Shown here: piece by piece, positions 14,998 to 22,986 of the stretch
How positions within the stretch are numbered: position 1 is the first letter of the stretch
Layout of the letters: every line of letters starts with the position of its first letter
DNA from: an uncultured Alphaproteobacteria bacterium
Lineage (GTDB): Bacteria; Pseudomonadota; Alphaproteobacteria; Rhodobacterales; Rhodobacteraceae
Length of the DNA stretch: 33,604 bases
Reading direction: 5' to 3'
NCBI GenBank assembly: GCA_902619165.1
Contig: CACNDI010000022.1
Location: 1-33,604, forward strand
Translations under genes and position numbers: made by a program
The notes under the pieces: model-generated
Seen by the model: the letters and a program-made list of their open reading frames with translations, nothing else
What the model was told of the DNA's origin: nothing
Database searches by the model: none

Positions 14998-16071
14998 ATG
15001 GAACTTGAAGCTATTACACGGTTTTTGTCAGGTTATGATAATGCCCTTTTCGGTAGCTTTCTAGTTTCTATTTTGATAATTATATCTGGACGCATTCATC
15101 ATCAATACTCCGCCCGAGGACTAGGAGAAATAGAAGTTCAAAGAAGCCATGTTGGTTCCACTCCTAGAATAGGTGGTATAGCCATATTGGTGGGCTGTGT
15201 GTACGCTTGGTATAACTCAGATAATTTTTCTAGTAACTATCTGGGTTACATTATATTGTCTGGAACACCTGTTCTCATATTTGGCTTGCTCGATGATCTA
15301 CATTTTAAAGTAAGACCAGTCTATCGCTTGTTAGGGGCTGCCATTTCCTCCATCATGGCCATTCTTCTACTCAAAACATGGTTAAATAGAGTAGATGTTT
15401 TATTTGTTGACCAACTTTTTTTATTATCACCGTTAGCTATATTGTTCACCATATTTGCAACAACAGGGGTTACACATTCATTTAATGTAATAGACGGATT
15501 AAATGGCTTATCCTTAGGTATATCTTTATCAACGTCGTTTTTCCTGACTGTAATTGCCTGGTTAACTTCTGACGCATTGGTTGTCTTGCTATGTCTAGTT
15601 TTCTTTCTGAGTTCTTTAGGGCTTTTTTTACTAAACTTTCCTTGGGGAAAGATATTTTTGGGAGATGGTGGAGCATACTTCCAAGGGCATTGTCTGTCTT
15701 GGATTGCAATTCTTTTACTGGTAAGGAATCCCGAGATTACGGCTTGGTCAATACTACTAATTTTTTTCTGGCCTGTTGTTGAAACAGTTTTCTCAATTTA
15801 CAGAAGATTATACAAAAAAAAACCAGCCTCAATAGCTGACAGGGAGCATTTTCATCAGCTAGTTTTTGATAAGATCAGGAACTTAAAATTTTTTCAGGAT
15901 AACTCAACTTTTGCTAATTCGTTTTCAACTTTTCTAATTTTACCGGCGTTCGTTACGCCCAGTCTACTAGCATTAATTTTTTATAACGAGACTATTAACG
16001 CCGCCATAGTTTTTTTAGTGTTACTCGCTTTATATATATTTACCTACTATCGAATGAAGGCTTCTCTTTAG
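14998..16071 (+). CDS. WecA/MraY-family undecaprenyl-phosphate sugar-1-phosphate transferase
   Basis: A 357-residue polytopic enzyme that starts a glycan by moving a sugar-1-phosphate from a UDP-sugar to undecaprenyl phosphate on the cytoplasmic face. Motifs: RSHVGSTPRIGGIAI (about 49-63), FGLLDDLHFK (95-104, Mg-binding DD), NVIDGLNGL (163-171), FLGDGGAYFQG (about 214-224) and REHFHQL, the HxH-type loop of the WecA branch. The frame is open from a TTG at 14938, but ATG 14998 has GGAA upstream and gives the normal N-terminus just before the first helix. It is divergent from the DUF1624-uppS-yjb operon, and its end overlaps mutT by 4 bp. It probably primes an exopolysaccharide or O-antigen; MraY is less likely given the HFHQ loop. 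Confidence 0.85.
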   Translation: MELEAITRFLSGYDNALFGSFLVSILIIISGRIHHQYSARGLGEIEVQRSHVGSTPRIGGIAILVGCVYAWYNSDNFSSNYLGYIILSGTPVLIFGLLDDLHFKVRPVYRLLGAAISSIMAILLLKTWLNRVDVLFVDQLFLLSPLAILFTIFATTGVTHSFNVIDGLNGLSLGISLSTSFFLTVIAWLTSDALVVLLCLVFFLSSLGLFLLNFPWGKIFLGDGGAYFQGHCLSWIAILLLVRNPEITAWSILLIFFWPVVETVFSIYRRLYKKKPASIADREHFHQLVFDKIRNLKFFQDNSTFANSFSTFLILPAFVTPSLLALIFYNETINAAIVFLVLLALYIFTYYRMKASL

Positions 16072-16475
16072 GGAGTTGCTATCCAATCTCTTAAAATTGA
16101 TTTTAAATAAACATTTGCTCTGGGCATTTCATAATCAACTAAGTTGATGGGCCTAACCCATTTAAGCTTTTGGCCCAAAAGACTCTCAGGACTACCTTGC
16201 CATTTTCTACAAATATGAAGCATAAGAATTGTTTGATGGTTATGTTGGTAATCTACTGAAAATGTTAGAGGAGCAACACAGTTACTAGAAATATCTATAT
16301 TCAGCTCTTCTTTAGTTTCTCTTTCTAAAGCATTAGCCACAGTTTCACCTTCCTCGACTTTGCCTCCAGGGAATTCCCAAAAATTGTTATATTGACTTTT
16401 ATTTTTCCTTAGTGAAATTAGAACTTCATTGTTTTCATTGATTAAGCCTATTAAAGCTACTAACAATGTTTTCAT
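16068..16475 (-). CDS. mutT: MutT-type Nudix hydrolase (8-oxo-dGTP diphosphatase)
   Basis: A 135-residue Nudix protein. The Nudix box runs from Gly38 (GKVEEGE) to RETKEELNI (52-60), matching G-x5-E-x7-RE-x2-EE. The N-terminal ALIGLINENNEVLISLRKNK and NFWEFPGG match MutT, which removes 8-oxo-dGTP from the nucleotide pool and prevents A:T to C:G mutations. It overlaps argJ by 4 bp and is the last gene of the parvulin-argJ-mutT operon. This arrangement beside secA recurs in alphaproteobacteria. A Gln/His-rich active-site segment (DYQHNHQTILMLHIC) also fits MutT. Confidence 0.88.
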   Translation of the reverse strand: MKTLLVALIGLINENNEVLISLRKNKSQYNNFWEFPGGKVEEGETVANALERETKEELNIDISSNCVAPLTFSVDYQHNHQTILMLHICRKWQGSPESLLGQKLKWVRPINLVDYEMPRANVYLKSILRDWIATP

Positions 16476-17710
16476 GACCTATAGTCCGCATTAATTTTTA
16501 TGTATTCATCGGTCAGATCAGATGTCCACACTGTAAATTCATTGTCTCCTTCTGCGAGGTCTACTTTAATATTTATGTTTCTTTTCTTTAAAGCTTTGGA
16601 TAAGCTTGTTTCATCGATAGCACTTATTCCTTGTCCATTTTTACATAACAGGAAATCCTGGATATAAATTTTTAATTTTGTTATTTCCAACTTAATTCGT
16701 GTCTTGCCAATCGCCATAATAATTCTACCCCAATTAGCGTCTTCACCAGCAATTGCTGTCTTTACTAAAATTGAGTTTGCAATTGAAAAACAAATTTTTC
16801 TTGCACGATAAACAGTCTTTGCATTTTTTACTCTAACCGTAATAAATTTTGTTGCGCCCTCTCCATCAATTACAATCTTTTTCGCTAGATCTATCATTGC
16901 GCCTTTAAGCTCATTGTAAAAAACATCTATAGCTTTTTTTTTCTTATCTTTTGTAAGCTCAACTTTCTTTTTGTTAGTCGTAGCTACAAAAACAGTGTCA
17001 GATGTGGAAGTATCGCCATCTACTGATATTCTATTGAAACTTTCATGTATACTTTTTCTGGTTATTGTTGAAAGAGTTTTTTTATCGATTGCAAAGTCTG
17101 TAAATATAAAAGCTAGCATAGTTGCCATATTTGGCATGATCATTCCAGACCCCTTTGCAAAAGCAGAGATGGTAAAAATCTTATTGTCAATTTTAAATTT
17201 TTTTGTGTAAATTTTTGAGCTTAAATCAGTTGTCAGTATTGCTTTCGAGGCAGCCTCTAAGCCAGACTCTGACAATTTGTTTTTCAAGAGATTTAAATGT
17301 TTAATAATATCCTGGTGAGGTAGTTGTTCCCCTATAACACCGGTAGAAGAAAAGAAAATATTCTTTATGTCACAGGTAAAAAGACTGGATAGGGCCTGGG
17401 CTTTATTTTCGCAAGCTATCAAGCCTTGTTTGCCAGTGAAGGCATTGGCATTACCAGCATTTATTAATAAAACTAGGTTCTGTTTTATATTCTGTGCTTT
17501 TCTTATATTCTTTTTTGAGAAAATAACTGGAGCTGATGGCATTGTTGAAACAGTGAAACAAGCACAAATATGGCTTCCAGGATCTAGTACAATTAGCAAT
17601 AGATCATCTCTATTTTTATATTTTGTTCCGGAGCAACAAGTCGCGAATTTTAAACCAGCAAGAGTAAAAGACTTACTACCTTTACCAGGTCGTTTGTTTA
17701 AATTAATCAT
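16472..17710 (-). CDS. argJ: Arginine biosynthesis bifunctional ArgJ (ornithine acetyltransferase)
   Basis: A 412-residue ArgJ. It transfers the acetyl group from N-acetylornithine to glutamate, giving ornithine and N-acetylglutamate; some members also use acetyl-CoA. Motifs: INAGNANAFTG (83-93), SSTGVIGEQLP (121-131), KGSGMIMPNMATMLAF (186-201) with the autocleavage and nucleophile Thr197, SFNRISVDGDTSTSDT, GEGATKF and NWGRI. The precursor splits before the Thr into alpha and beta chains. It overlaps the parvulin gene by 8 bp and mutT by 4 bp. Lysine-rich surface substitutions (TKDKKKKAID) fit the AT-rich genome. Confidence 0.96.
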   Translation of the reverse strand: MINLNKRPGKGSKSFTLAGLKFATCCSGTKYKNRDDLLLIVLDPGSHICACFTVSTMPSAPVIFSKKNIRKAQNIKQNLVLLINAGNANAFTGKQGLIACENKAQALSSLFTCDIKNIFFSSTGVIGEQLPHQDIIKHLNLLKNKLSESGLEAASKAILTTDLSSKIYTKKFKIDNKIFTISAFAKGSGMIMPNMATMLAFIFTDFAIDKKTLSTITRKSIHESFNRISVDGDTSTSDTVFVATTNKKKVELTKDKKKKAIDVFYNELKGAMIDLAKKIVIDGEGATKFITVRVKNAKTVYRARKICFSIANSILVKTAIAGEDANWGRIIMAIGKTRIKLEITKLKIYIQDFLLCKNGQGISAIDETSLSKALKKRNINIKVDLAEGDNEFTVWTSDLTDEYIKINADYRS

Positions 17711-18569
17711 CCAGCTTTTCTAGAAGTTGGATATTTGTGATTTCATTTGGGTTGATATTTTTTCCAACAAAATTTATTTCAGAGTTTTCAGTTAATGATT
17801 TCAAATAATCATTGATTTTTTTTTGTCGCAGGTTTTGTATTAATTGAGCCTCCACCTCTTTCAATTCCGGTATCTTTTTTTCTCTTGTTTCATTAAGCTT
17901 TATTAGGTGCCAACCGAATTTTGTTTGCACAGGTTGACTTACATCTCCTTCGGACAAGACCATTAATGCAGTTGAAAATTCCGGCACCATACTAGCCAAG
18001 TCAAACCAATTAAGGTTCCCACCATTTTTTCCTGTTGGACCAATAGAGTGTTCTTTTGCTAAAGCTTCAAAACTTTTACCATCGTAAATGTCTTTTCTAA
18101 TAGTTTTTGCTTGATCCTCTTCTTTTACCAATATATGTGACGCGTTATATTCCAGCGATCCCTTTAATTCATTGGTAAGACTTTGATATGCTGAGTAAAG
18201 TAGTTCATCATCTGGAAAGTTTTTCAATATTTTTGATACCATTTGAGCTGCTTTTGCACTTCGTTTTTCATGTTCAAGTGCAAGTAAAGTCAGTTTATTT
18301 TCTTTACCAATTTTTTGCGACAACAATTCCTCGTTAACGAGTTGTTGGACTATTTGAGAGAAAATTGTTTTCTCATCAAAATTCACATTTCTCTGTTGAA
18401 GTTTTGAAAAGGCAATAATGGCGCTACCAAATTTAATTATTTTCCCATTAACTTCTACAAATGGCGTATCAGCTGACAAAGCTTCCTGTGAATAGATTTC
18501 TTGTGATGACTGGATAAAAAAAGTTAATGCTATTATACTAGCAAGAAAGCGATAATACGTTTGTTTCAT
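17703..18569 (-). CDS. Periplasmic parvulin-type peptidyl-prolyl isomerase
   Basis: A 288-residue exported protein. A signal peptide (about 1-27, ending IYSQ) is followed by a helical chaperone-like segment with a SurA-like helix (FDEKTIFSQIVQQLVNEELLSQK). A parvulin domain follows at about 140-235: ASHILVKEEDQAKTI, FEALAKEHSIGPTGKNGGNLNWF and VPEFSTALMVLSEGDVSQPVQTKFGWHLIKL. It likely assists folding of outer-membrane or secreted proteins. It is divergent from secA, which fits a secretion-related locus, and is first in an operon with argJ and mutT. SurA proper has two parvulin domains; this has one, so PpiC/PrsA-like is the safer name. Confidence 0.9.
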   Translation of the reverse strand: MKQTYYRFLASIIALTFFIQSSQEIYSQEALSADTPFVEVNGKIIKFGSAIIAFSKLQQRNVNFDEKTIFSQIVQQLVNEELLSQKIGKENKLTLLALEHEKRSAKAAQMVSKILKNFPDDELLYSAYQSLTNELKGSLEYNASHILVKEEDQAKTIRKDIYDGKSFEALAKEHSIGPTGKNGGNLNWFDLASMVPEFSTALMVLSEGDVSQPVQTKFGWHLIKLNETREKKIPELKEVEAQLIQNLRQKKINDYLKSLTENSEINFVGKNINPNEITNIQLLEKLDD

Positions 18570-18728
18570 AACTATTCCTTATATCTATTCGGGTGACGAT
18601 CTTTTTGATACAAAAAATATACAGATTAGTATAGTAATTTTTATTTAGTTAATAATTATTCAGTAATCTAGTACTTTCCAAGCTCGGATTAAAGCTATAT
18701 AAGGCTTTTTTATATAAATGGAAAAAAA
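18570..18728. promoter_or_regulatory. Divergent promoter region, parvulin gene and secA
   Basis: This 159-bp AT-rich gap must drive both genes. For secA, TTGATA (18605-18610) and TATAGT (18630-18635) are separated by 19 nt, longer than ideal. The ribosome site is GGAAAAAAA just before the ATG. A short AAAGC/GCTTT hairpin before a T run lies near 18690-18712 but has only 5 bp. Confidence 0.35.
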
Positions 18729-21371
18729 ATGATTAATATTTCAGTTTTTAAAAAAATATTTGGGAATTCAAATGATAGGCTATTAAAAGCTGCAAGACCC
18801 ATCATTGAGGAGATAAATTCTCTGTCGAAGGAGCTGAAAAAAAGCTCAGACCACCTTTTAAGGCAAAAAACTAATGAGTTTCGCGAGAGAATAAAGAATG
18901 GACAAGATTTAGACTTAATATTGCCTGAAGCGTTTGCCGTTGTCAGAGAAGTATCGGAAAGAGCGATTGGCTTGCGCCCATTTGATGTGCAATTAATAGG
19001 AGGTTATTTTCTCCACAAGGGATATATTGCCGAAATGAAAACTGGAGAAGGTAAAACGCTGACTGCCACGCTGCCGTTGTATTTAAATGCTCTTCAAGGT
19101 AAAGGGGCCCATCTCGTGACAGTTAACGATTATTTGGCAAAACGTGATGCTGAATGGATGGGAAAAATATTCTCTTCTCTTGATGTAAGCGTGGGTGTAA
19201 TAGTTCCAGATATGGAGGACAGCAAAAAGACACAAGCCTATACCGCTGATGTTACATATGCTACTAACAATGAACTTGGCTTTGATTATTTACGTGACAA
19301 TATGAAGTCCGACTTGTCAGAGATTTGTCAAAGAGCCCCCTATTATGCGATTGTAGACGAGGTCGACAGTATACTAATTGATGAGGCAAGAACACCATTA
19401 ATTATTTCTGGCCCAACCAATGATAAGTCAGAACTATATACAAAGGTAAATTCTCTTATCCCGGAACTTGATGCAAGTGACTTTGAATTAGATGAGAAAA
19501 CTAAAACGGGAAGTTTAACTGATAGTGGTAACCAATTGATGGAAACATTACTAAGAGAACAAGAACTCCTTACCGCAACATCTGACTTATATGATCCAGA
19601 AAACACCGACTTAGTTCATCATGTAAATCAAGCTTTAATTGCTAACAAGCTATTTAGAAAGGAAAGTGACTATATAGTTAGAGGAGGAGAGGTTATTTTA
19701 ATTGATGAATTTACTGGAAGAATGATGGCTGGTAGACGCCTTTCCAATGGCTTACATCAGGCAATTGAGGCAAAAGAAAAATTAATTGTAAAGCCGGAAA
19801 ATACTACTCTTGCGTCTGTCACTTTTCAAAATTATTTCCGGCTCTATGAAAAGCTGGCTGGAATGACAGGTACAGCGATTACAGAGGCTGATGAGTTTGC
19901 AGAAATATATGGTTTAGGTGTTGTTGAAATCCCTACAAATATGCCTATTTCCAGATCAGATGAAGATGATCAAGTTTATAGAACTAAGGAAGAGAAGTAT
20001 AGAGCAGTAATAAGTGAGATTAAAAAATCGAATGTTAAGGGACAGCCTATATTGGTTGGCACTACATCAATCGATAAATCAGAGGAAATCTCAAAACTTC
20101 TTAAAAAAGAAAACATAAATCATAACGTGCTTAATGCTAGATACCATGAAAAAGAGGCAGAGATAATCTCACTAGCTGGGGCTCCTGGAGCAGTAACGAT
20201 AGCCACAAATATGGCTGGTAGAGGAACAGATATTCAGCTTGGCGGTAACGTTGAAATGCAAATAAAGGGTAAGGTTGACGATGATGACCCAAACTTTGAT
20301 CAGAAGAAGACCAGAATCGAGCAGCAAGTTCAAAAAAATAAGGAACAAGTAGTCAAAGCAGGAGGTTTGTATGTTTTGGCTACAGAGAGACATGAAAGTA
20401 GGAGAATAGATAATCAATTAAGAGGGCGATCTGGTAGACAGGGTGATCCTGGAAAGACTACTTTTTTCCTAAGTCTGGATGACGATTTGTTAAGAATATT
20501 CGGGTCAGATAAACTTGATGGAATGTTGTCCAAGTTAGGCTTGAAAGATGGTGAGAGCATTGCACACCCATGGGTGAGTAAGGCACTTGAGCGAGCTCAA
20601 GGAAAAGTTGAAGCTAGGAATTTTGACCTAAGAAAGAATATCCTTAGATATGATGATGTAGTAAACGTTCAACGAAAAGAGGTTTTTTCTCAAAGACGAA
20701 ATATAATGGAAACAGTTGATGTTTCAGAGATGTTTGAAAACATCTATATGGATGTAGTAGAGGATATTATTGTTGAAAGCATCCCGGAGGGATCGTTCGT
20801 AGATCAATGGGATGTAAATGGTTTAGAGGAAAAGCTCAAAGAGCAATTTAACCTAACTATTCAATTAGGTAGCTATGTTAAAAAAGACAAAATATTAGAA
20901 ACAGAAATACGAGATATAATCTTAATGGAAGTTCAAAATAGTTTAAATCACAAAAAAGTTGAGGTTGGGGAACAATCATTTAAAATAATTCAAAAGCAGA
21001 TCTTACTCCAAGTCGTAGATCACTGTTGGTCACGCCATCTCTCGACTTTAGATCACTTGAGATCTGTTATAGGTTTTAGGGGCTATGCTCAACGAGATCC
21101 TTTAAATGAGTATAAACAAGAAGCGTTTATACTATTTGAGAGTTTATTGGAAAAAATAAAGAGAGAAACAATAAAAGTAGTTTTTTTCGCAAAGTTTGTT
21201 TCAGAAACAGATATAAAATCATTAAACAAAGAGGAAGCTAGTTCAGAGATTAAAGTTAGTGAGCCGATATCTGAAGAAATCAATTCCTTTCCAAAGAAGA
21301 AAGTTAGAAGAAATAGTCCCTGCCCATGTGGCTCTGGAAAAAAGTTTAAGCACTGTTGCGGAGCAATTTAG
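18729..21371 (+). CDS. secA: Protein translocase ATPase SecA
   Basis: An 880-residue SecA, the motor that pushes preproteins through SecYEG. Visible features: Walker A MKTGEGKTLT (about 102-111), VTVNDYLAKRD, YATNNELGFDYLRDNM, the Walker B and signature VDEVDSILIDEARTPLIISG, MTGTAITEADEF, NMAGRGTDIQLGG (motif V region) and LRGRSGRQGDPG. The C-terminal Zn motif CPCGSGKKFKHCC (about 864-876) binds SecB or ribosomes. Length is normal. The last 26 bp overlap the end of map on the other strand. The ATG is preceded by GGA and an A-run; a chance ATG 11 nt upstream reads only four codons. Confidence 0.98.
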   Translation: MINISVFKKIFGNSNDRLLKAARPIIEEINSLSKELKKSSDHLLRQKTNEFRERIKNGQDLDLILPEAFAVVREVSERAIGLRPFDVQLIGGYFLHKGYIAEMKTGEGKTLTATLPLYLNALQGKGAHLVTVNDYLAKRDAEWMGKIFSSLDVSVGVIVPDMEDSKKTQAYTADVTYATNNELGFDYLRDNMKSDLSEICQRAPYYAIVDEVDSILIDEARTPLIISGPTNDKSELYTKVNSLIPELDASDFELDEKTKTGSLTDSGNQLMETLLREQELLTATSDLYDPENTDLVHHVNQALIANKLFRKESDYIVRGGEVILIDEFTGRMMAGRRLSNGLHQAIEAKEKLIVKPENTTLASVTFQNYFRLYEKLAGMTGTAITEADEFAEIYGLGVVEIPTNMPISRSDEDDQVYRTKEEKYRAVISEIKKSNVKGQPILVGTTSIDKSEEISKLLKKENINHNVLNARYHEKEAEIISLAGAPGAVTIATNMAGRGTDIQLGGNVEMQIKGKVDDDDPNFDQKKTRIEQQVQKNKEQVVKAGGLYVLATERHESRRIDNQLRGRSGRQGDPGKTTFFLSLDDDLLRIFGSDKLDGMLSKLGLKDGESIAHPWVSKALERAQGKVEARNFDLRKNILRYDDVVNVQRKEVFSQRRNIMETVDVSEMFENIYMDVVEDIIVESIPEGSFVDQWDVNGLEEKLKEQFNLTIQLGSYVKKDKILETEIRDIILMEVQNSLNHKKVEVGEQSFKIIQKQILLQVVDHCWSRHLSTLDHLRSVIGFRGYAQRDPLNEYKQEAFILFESLLEKIKRETIKVVFFAKFVSETDIKSLNKEEASSEIKVSEPISEEINSFPKKKVRRNSPCPCGSGKKFKHCCGAI

Positions 21372-22182
21372 CTCCTTGGGGAAAGTATGTGTTGTTGAAG
21401 GATTGAGTTAGGATTTCACATCCTTGCTTCCTTACGAATAACGTGTGTTCAAATTGTGCTGACAACGACTTATCCCTTGTAACCGCTGTCCAGTTATCAC
21501 TTAGAATTTTTGTTTCTGGTCGACCAATATTAACCATTGGTTCAATTGTAAAGCACATGCCACTTTCCAATCTGGGCCCAGAGCTGTGATTACCATAATG
21601 AAGAACATTTGGTGCTTGATGAAATTCACTTCCAATTCCGTGCCCACAGAAATCTCTGACAACAGACATGTTATTTTTTTCTACATATTCTTGTATTACT
21701 GCTCCAATATCCCCAAATGTATTACCAGGTGAAACCTTGTTTATTGCCAATTTGAGTGCCTCATAAGTTATTTCAATTAACCTTTTTGACTTTAAACTAA
21801 TTTCACCCACGGTGAACATTCTGCTAGTGTCCCCATACCATCCTTCGAGAATACAGGTAACATCTATATTTAAAATATCACCATTCTTAAGTTTTTTTTT
21901 ACCAGGAATTCCGTGGCAGACAACGTGATTAAGAGAAATACAACAAGATTTTGGATAGCCTCGATAACCTAATGTTGCAGGAACCGAATTGTGAGCCACG
22001 ATAAAATCATGACACTTTCTGTCCAATTCTTCAGTTGTTACGCCTGGTTCAATGAATTGACCAATCATATCGAGTGTTTTTGAGGCAAGCTCACAAGCTT
22101 TTTTGATGCCCTTATAAGCATCTTCATCATATATGTATATTCCGTCTTTATTTTTATGCATTTTCTTAGTAATAATTTTCAC
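21346..22182 (-). CDS. map: Methionine aminopeptidase type I
   Basis: A 278-residue type I enzyme removing the initiator Met. Metal ligands are all present: Asp107 and Asp118 (NIDVTCILEGWYGDTS), His181 (GHGIG), Glu214 (IEPMVN) and Glu245 (FEHT); the substrate-contacting His90 is in CHGIPG. The GTG start at 22182 gives an N-terminus matching the alphaproteobacterial form (about 14 residues before IYIYDED). ATG 22161 is an alternative, as neither has a clear Shine-Dalgarno. The C-terminal tail after ILTQSF runs about 17 residues and its stop lies inside secA. It is divergent from the CinA-like gene with a 75-bp gap. Confidence 0.96.
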   Translation of the reverse strand: MKIITKKMHKNKDGIYIYDEDAYKGIKKACELASKTLDMIGQFIEPGVTTEELDRKCHDFIVAHNSVPATLGYRGYPKSCCISLNHVVCHGIPGKKKLKNGDILNIDVTCILEGWYGDTSRMFTVGEISLKSKRLIEITYEALKLAINKVSPGNTFGDIGAVIQEYVEKNNMSVVRDFCGHGIGSEFHQAPNVLHYGNHSSGPRLESGMCFTIEPMVNIGRPETKILSDNWTAVTRDKSLSAQFEHTLFVRKQGCEILTQSFNNTYFPQGAKLLRNSA

Positions 22183-22257
22183 ATAGTTTATGATTATTAT
22201 CCTATCTTTATTGAGTAAAGAGGAAACTTTATCAATCGCGATAAATATGGAATTAAA

Positions 22258-22986
22258 ATGAAAACAGCTTCAATTATAATCATTGGGAATGAAATTCTTT
22301 CTGGCAGAACTAAAGATACAAATTCCAATTATTTAGCAAAAATATTAGTTGAAAAAGGCATTATATTACAGGAAGTGAGGGTTATTCCAGATAACCACAA
22401 TGTTATAAAAAGTGTTGTAAATAGAGAATCCTCGCTGAAAGATTATGTTTTCACTAGTGGCGGTATAGGACCAACCCACGATGATATAACCGCTAATGCT
22501 ATTGCAAGCTGCTTTGGTGTTCCTTTGCTTGTTAGGGATGATGCCGTTGAGCTGCTTGCAATGAATTATAAAAATGGGAAAAATGATCTCAACGCGGCAA
22601 GACTTAGGATGGCAAGAATTCCTGAAGGAGCCAAGCTTATAAAAAATAAAATCTCCGGAGCTCCAGGCTTCATAATTAGAAACGTTTTCGTAATGGCTGG
22701 CGTCCCACAGATCTTTGAAGCGATGGTACAAGAAATAATTTTAGATCTAGAGCCTATTGAACCAATTCTTTCAAAGACTATAAAAATATTTAAGAAGGAA
22801 AGCGAAATTTCAGAAAGACTTTGGCAGTATGCAGATAGATACAAAGACGTCTCTATTGGGTCGTATCCTTTCAACAATTCAGGAGTATTTGGAGTAGAAA
22901 TAGTTCTCAGTCATACTGACATAACTTTACTAAATAAAATTTTTAATGAAATTTTATTAGATTTTAATGAGCTAAATACCAATTAA
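22258..22986 (+). CDS. CinA N-terminal-type (MoaB/Mog fold) protein
   Basis: A 242-residue protein of the COG1058 CinA/molybdopterin-binding-domain family. The diagnostic segments are IIIIGNEILSGRTKDTNSNYLAKILVEKG (6-34), VFTSGGIGPTHDDITANAIA (59-78) and ISGAPGFIIRNVFVMAGVPQIFEAMV. It lacks the C-terminal nicotinamide-nucleotide amidase domain of full CinA, the usual state in alphaproteobacteria. The family includes ADP-ribose pyrophosphatase activity, but the role of the stand-alone form is not settled. GGAATT lies just before the ATG. The last 23 bp overlap the end of polA, whose C-terminal WxxAH is normal, so the overlap comes from this gene's tail. Confidence 0.88.
   Translation: MKTASIIIIGNEILSGRTKDTNSNYLAKILVEKGIILQEVRVIPDNHNVIKSVVNRESSLKDYVFTSGGIGPTHDDITANAIASCFGVPLLVRDDAVELLAMNYKNGKNDLNAARLRMARIPEGAKLIKNKISGAPGFIIRNVFVMAGVPQIFEAMVQEIILDLEPIEPILSKTIKIFKKESEISERLWQYADRYKDVSIGSYPFNNSGVFGVEIVLSHTDITLLNKIFNEILLDFNELNTN

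Noticed and set aside
18690-18712. AAAGC/GCTTT hairpin with T run before secA, possible attenuator
   Set aside because: Only a 5-bp stem in very AT-rich sequence; expected by chance.
18718-18732. Four-codon ORF (ATG GAA AAA AAA TGA) overlapping the secA start, a possible leader peptide
   Set aside because: It has no ribosome site of its own, and the GGA plus A-run is simply secA's ribosome site; the WecA-like gene has the same arrangement.
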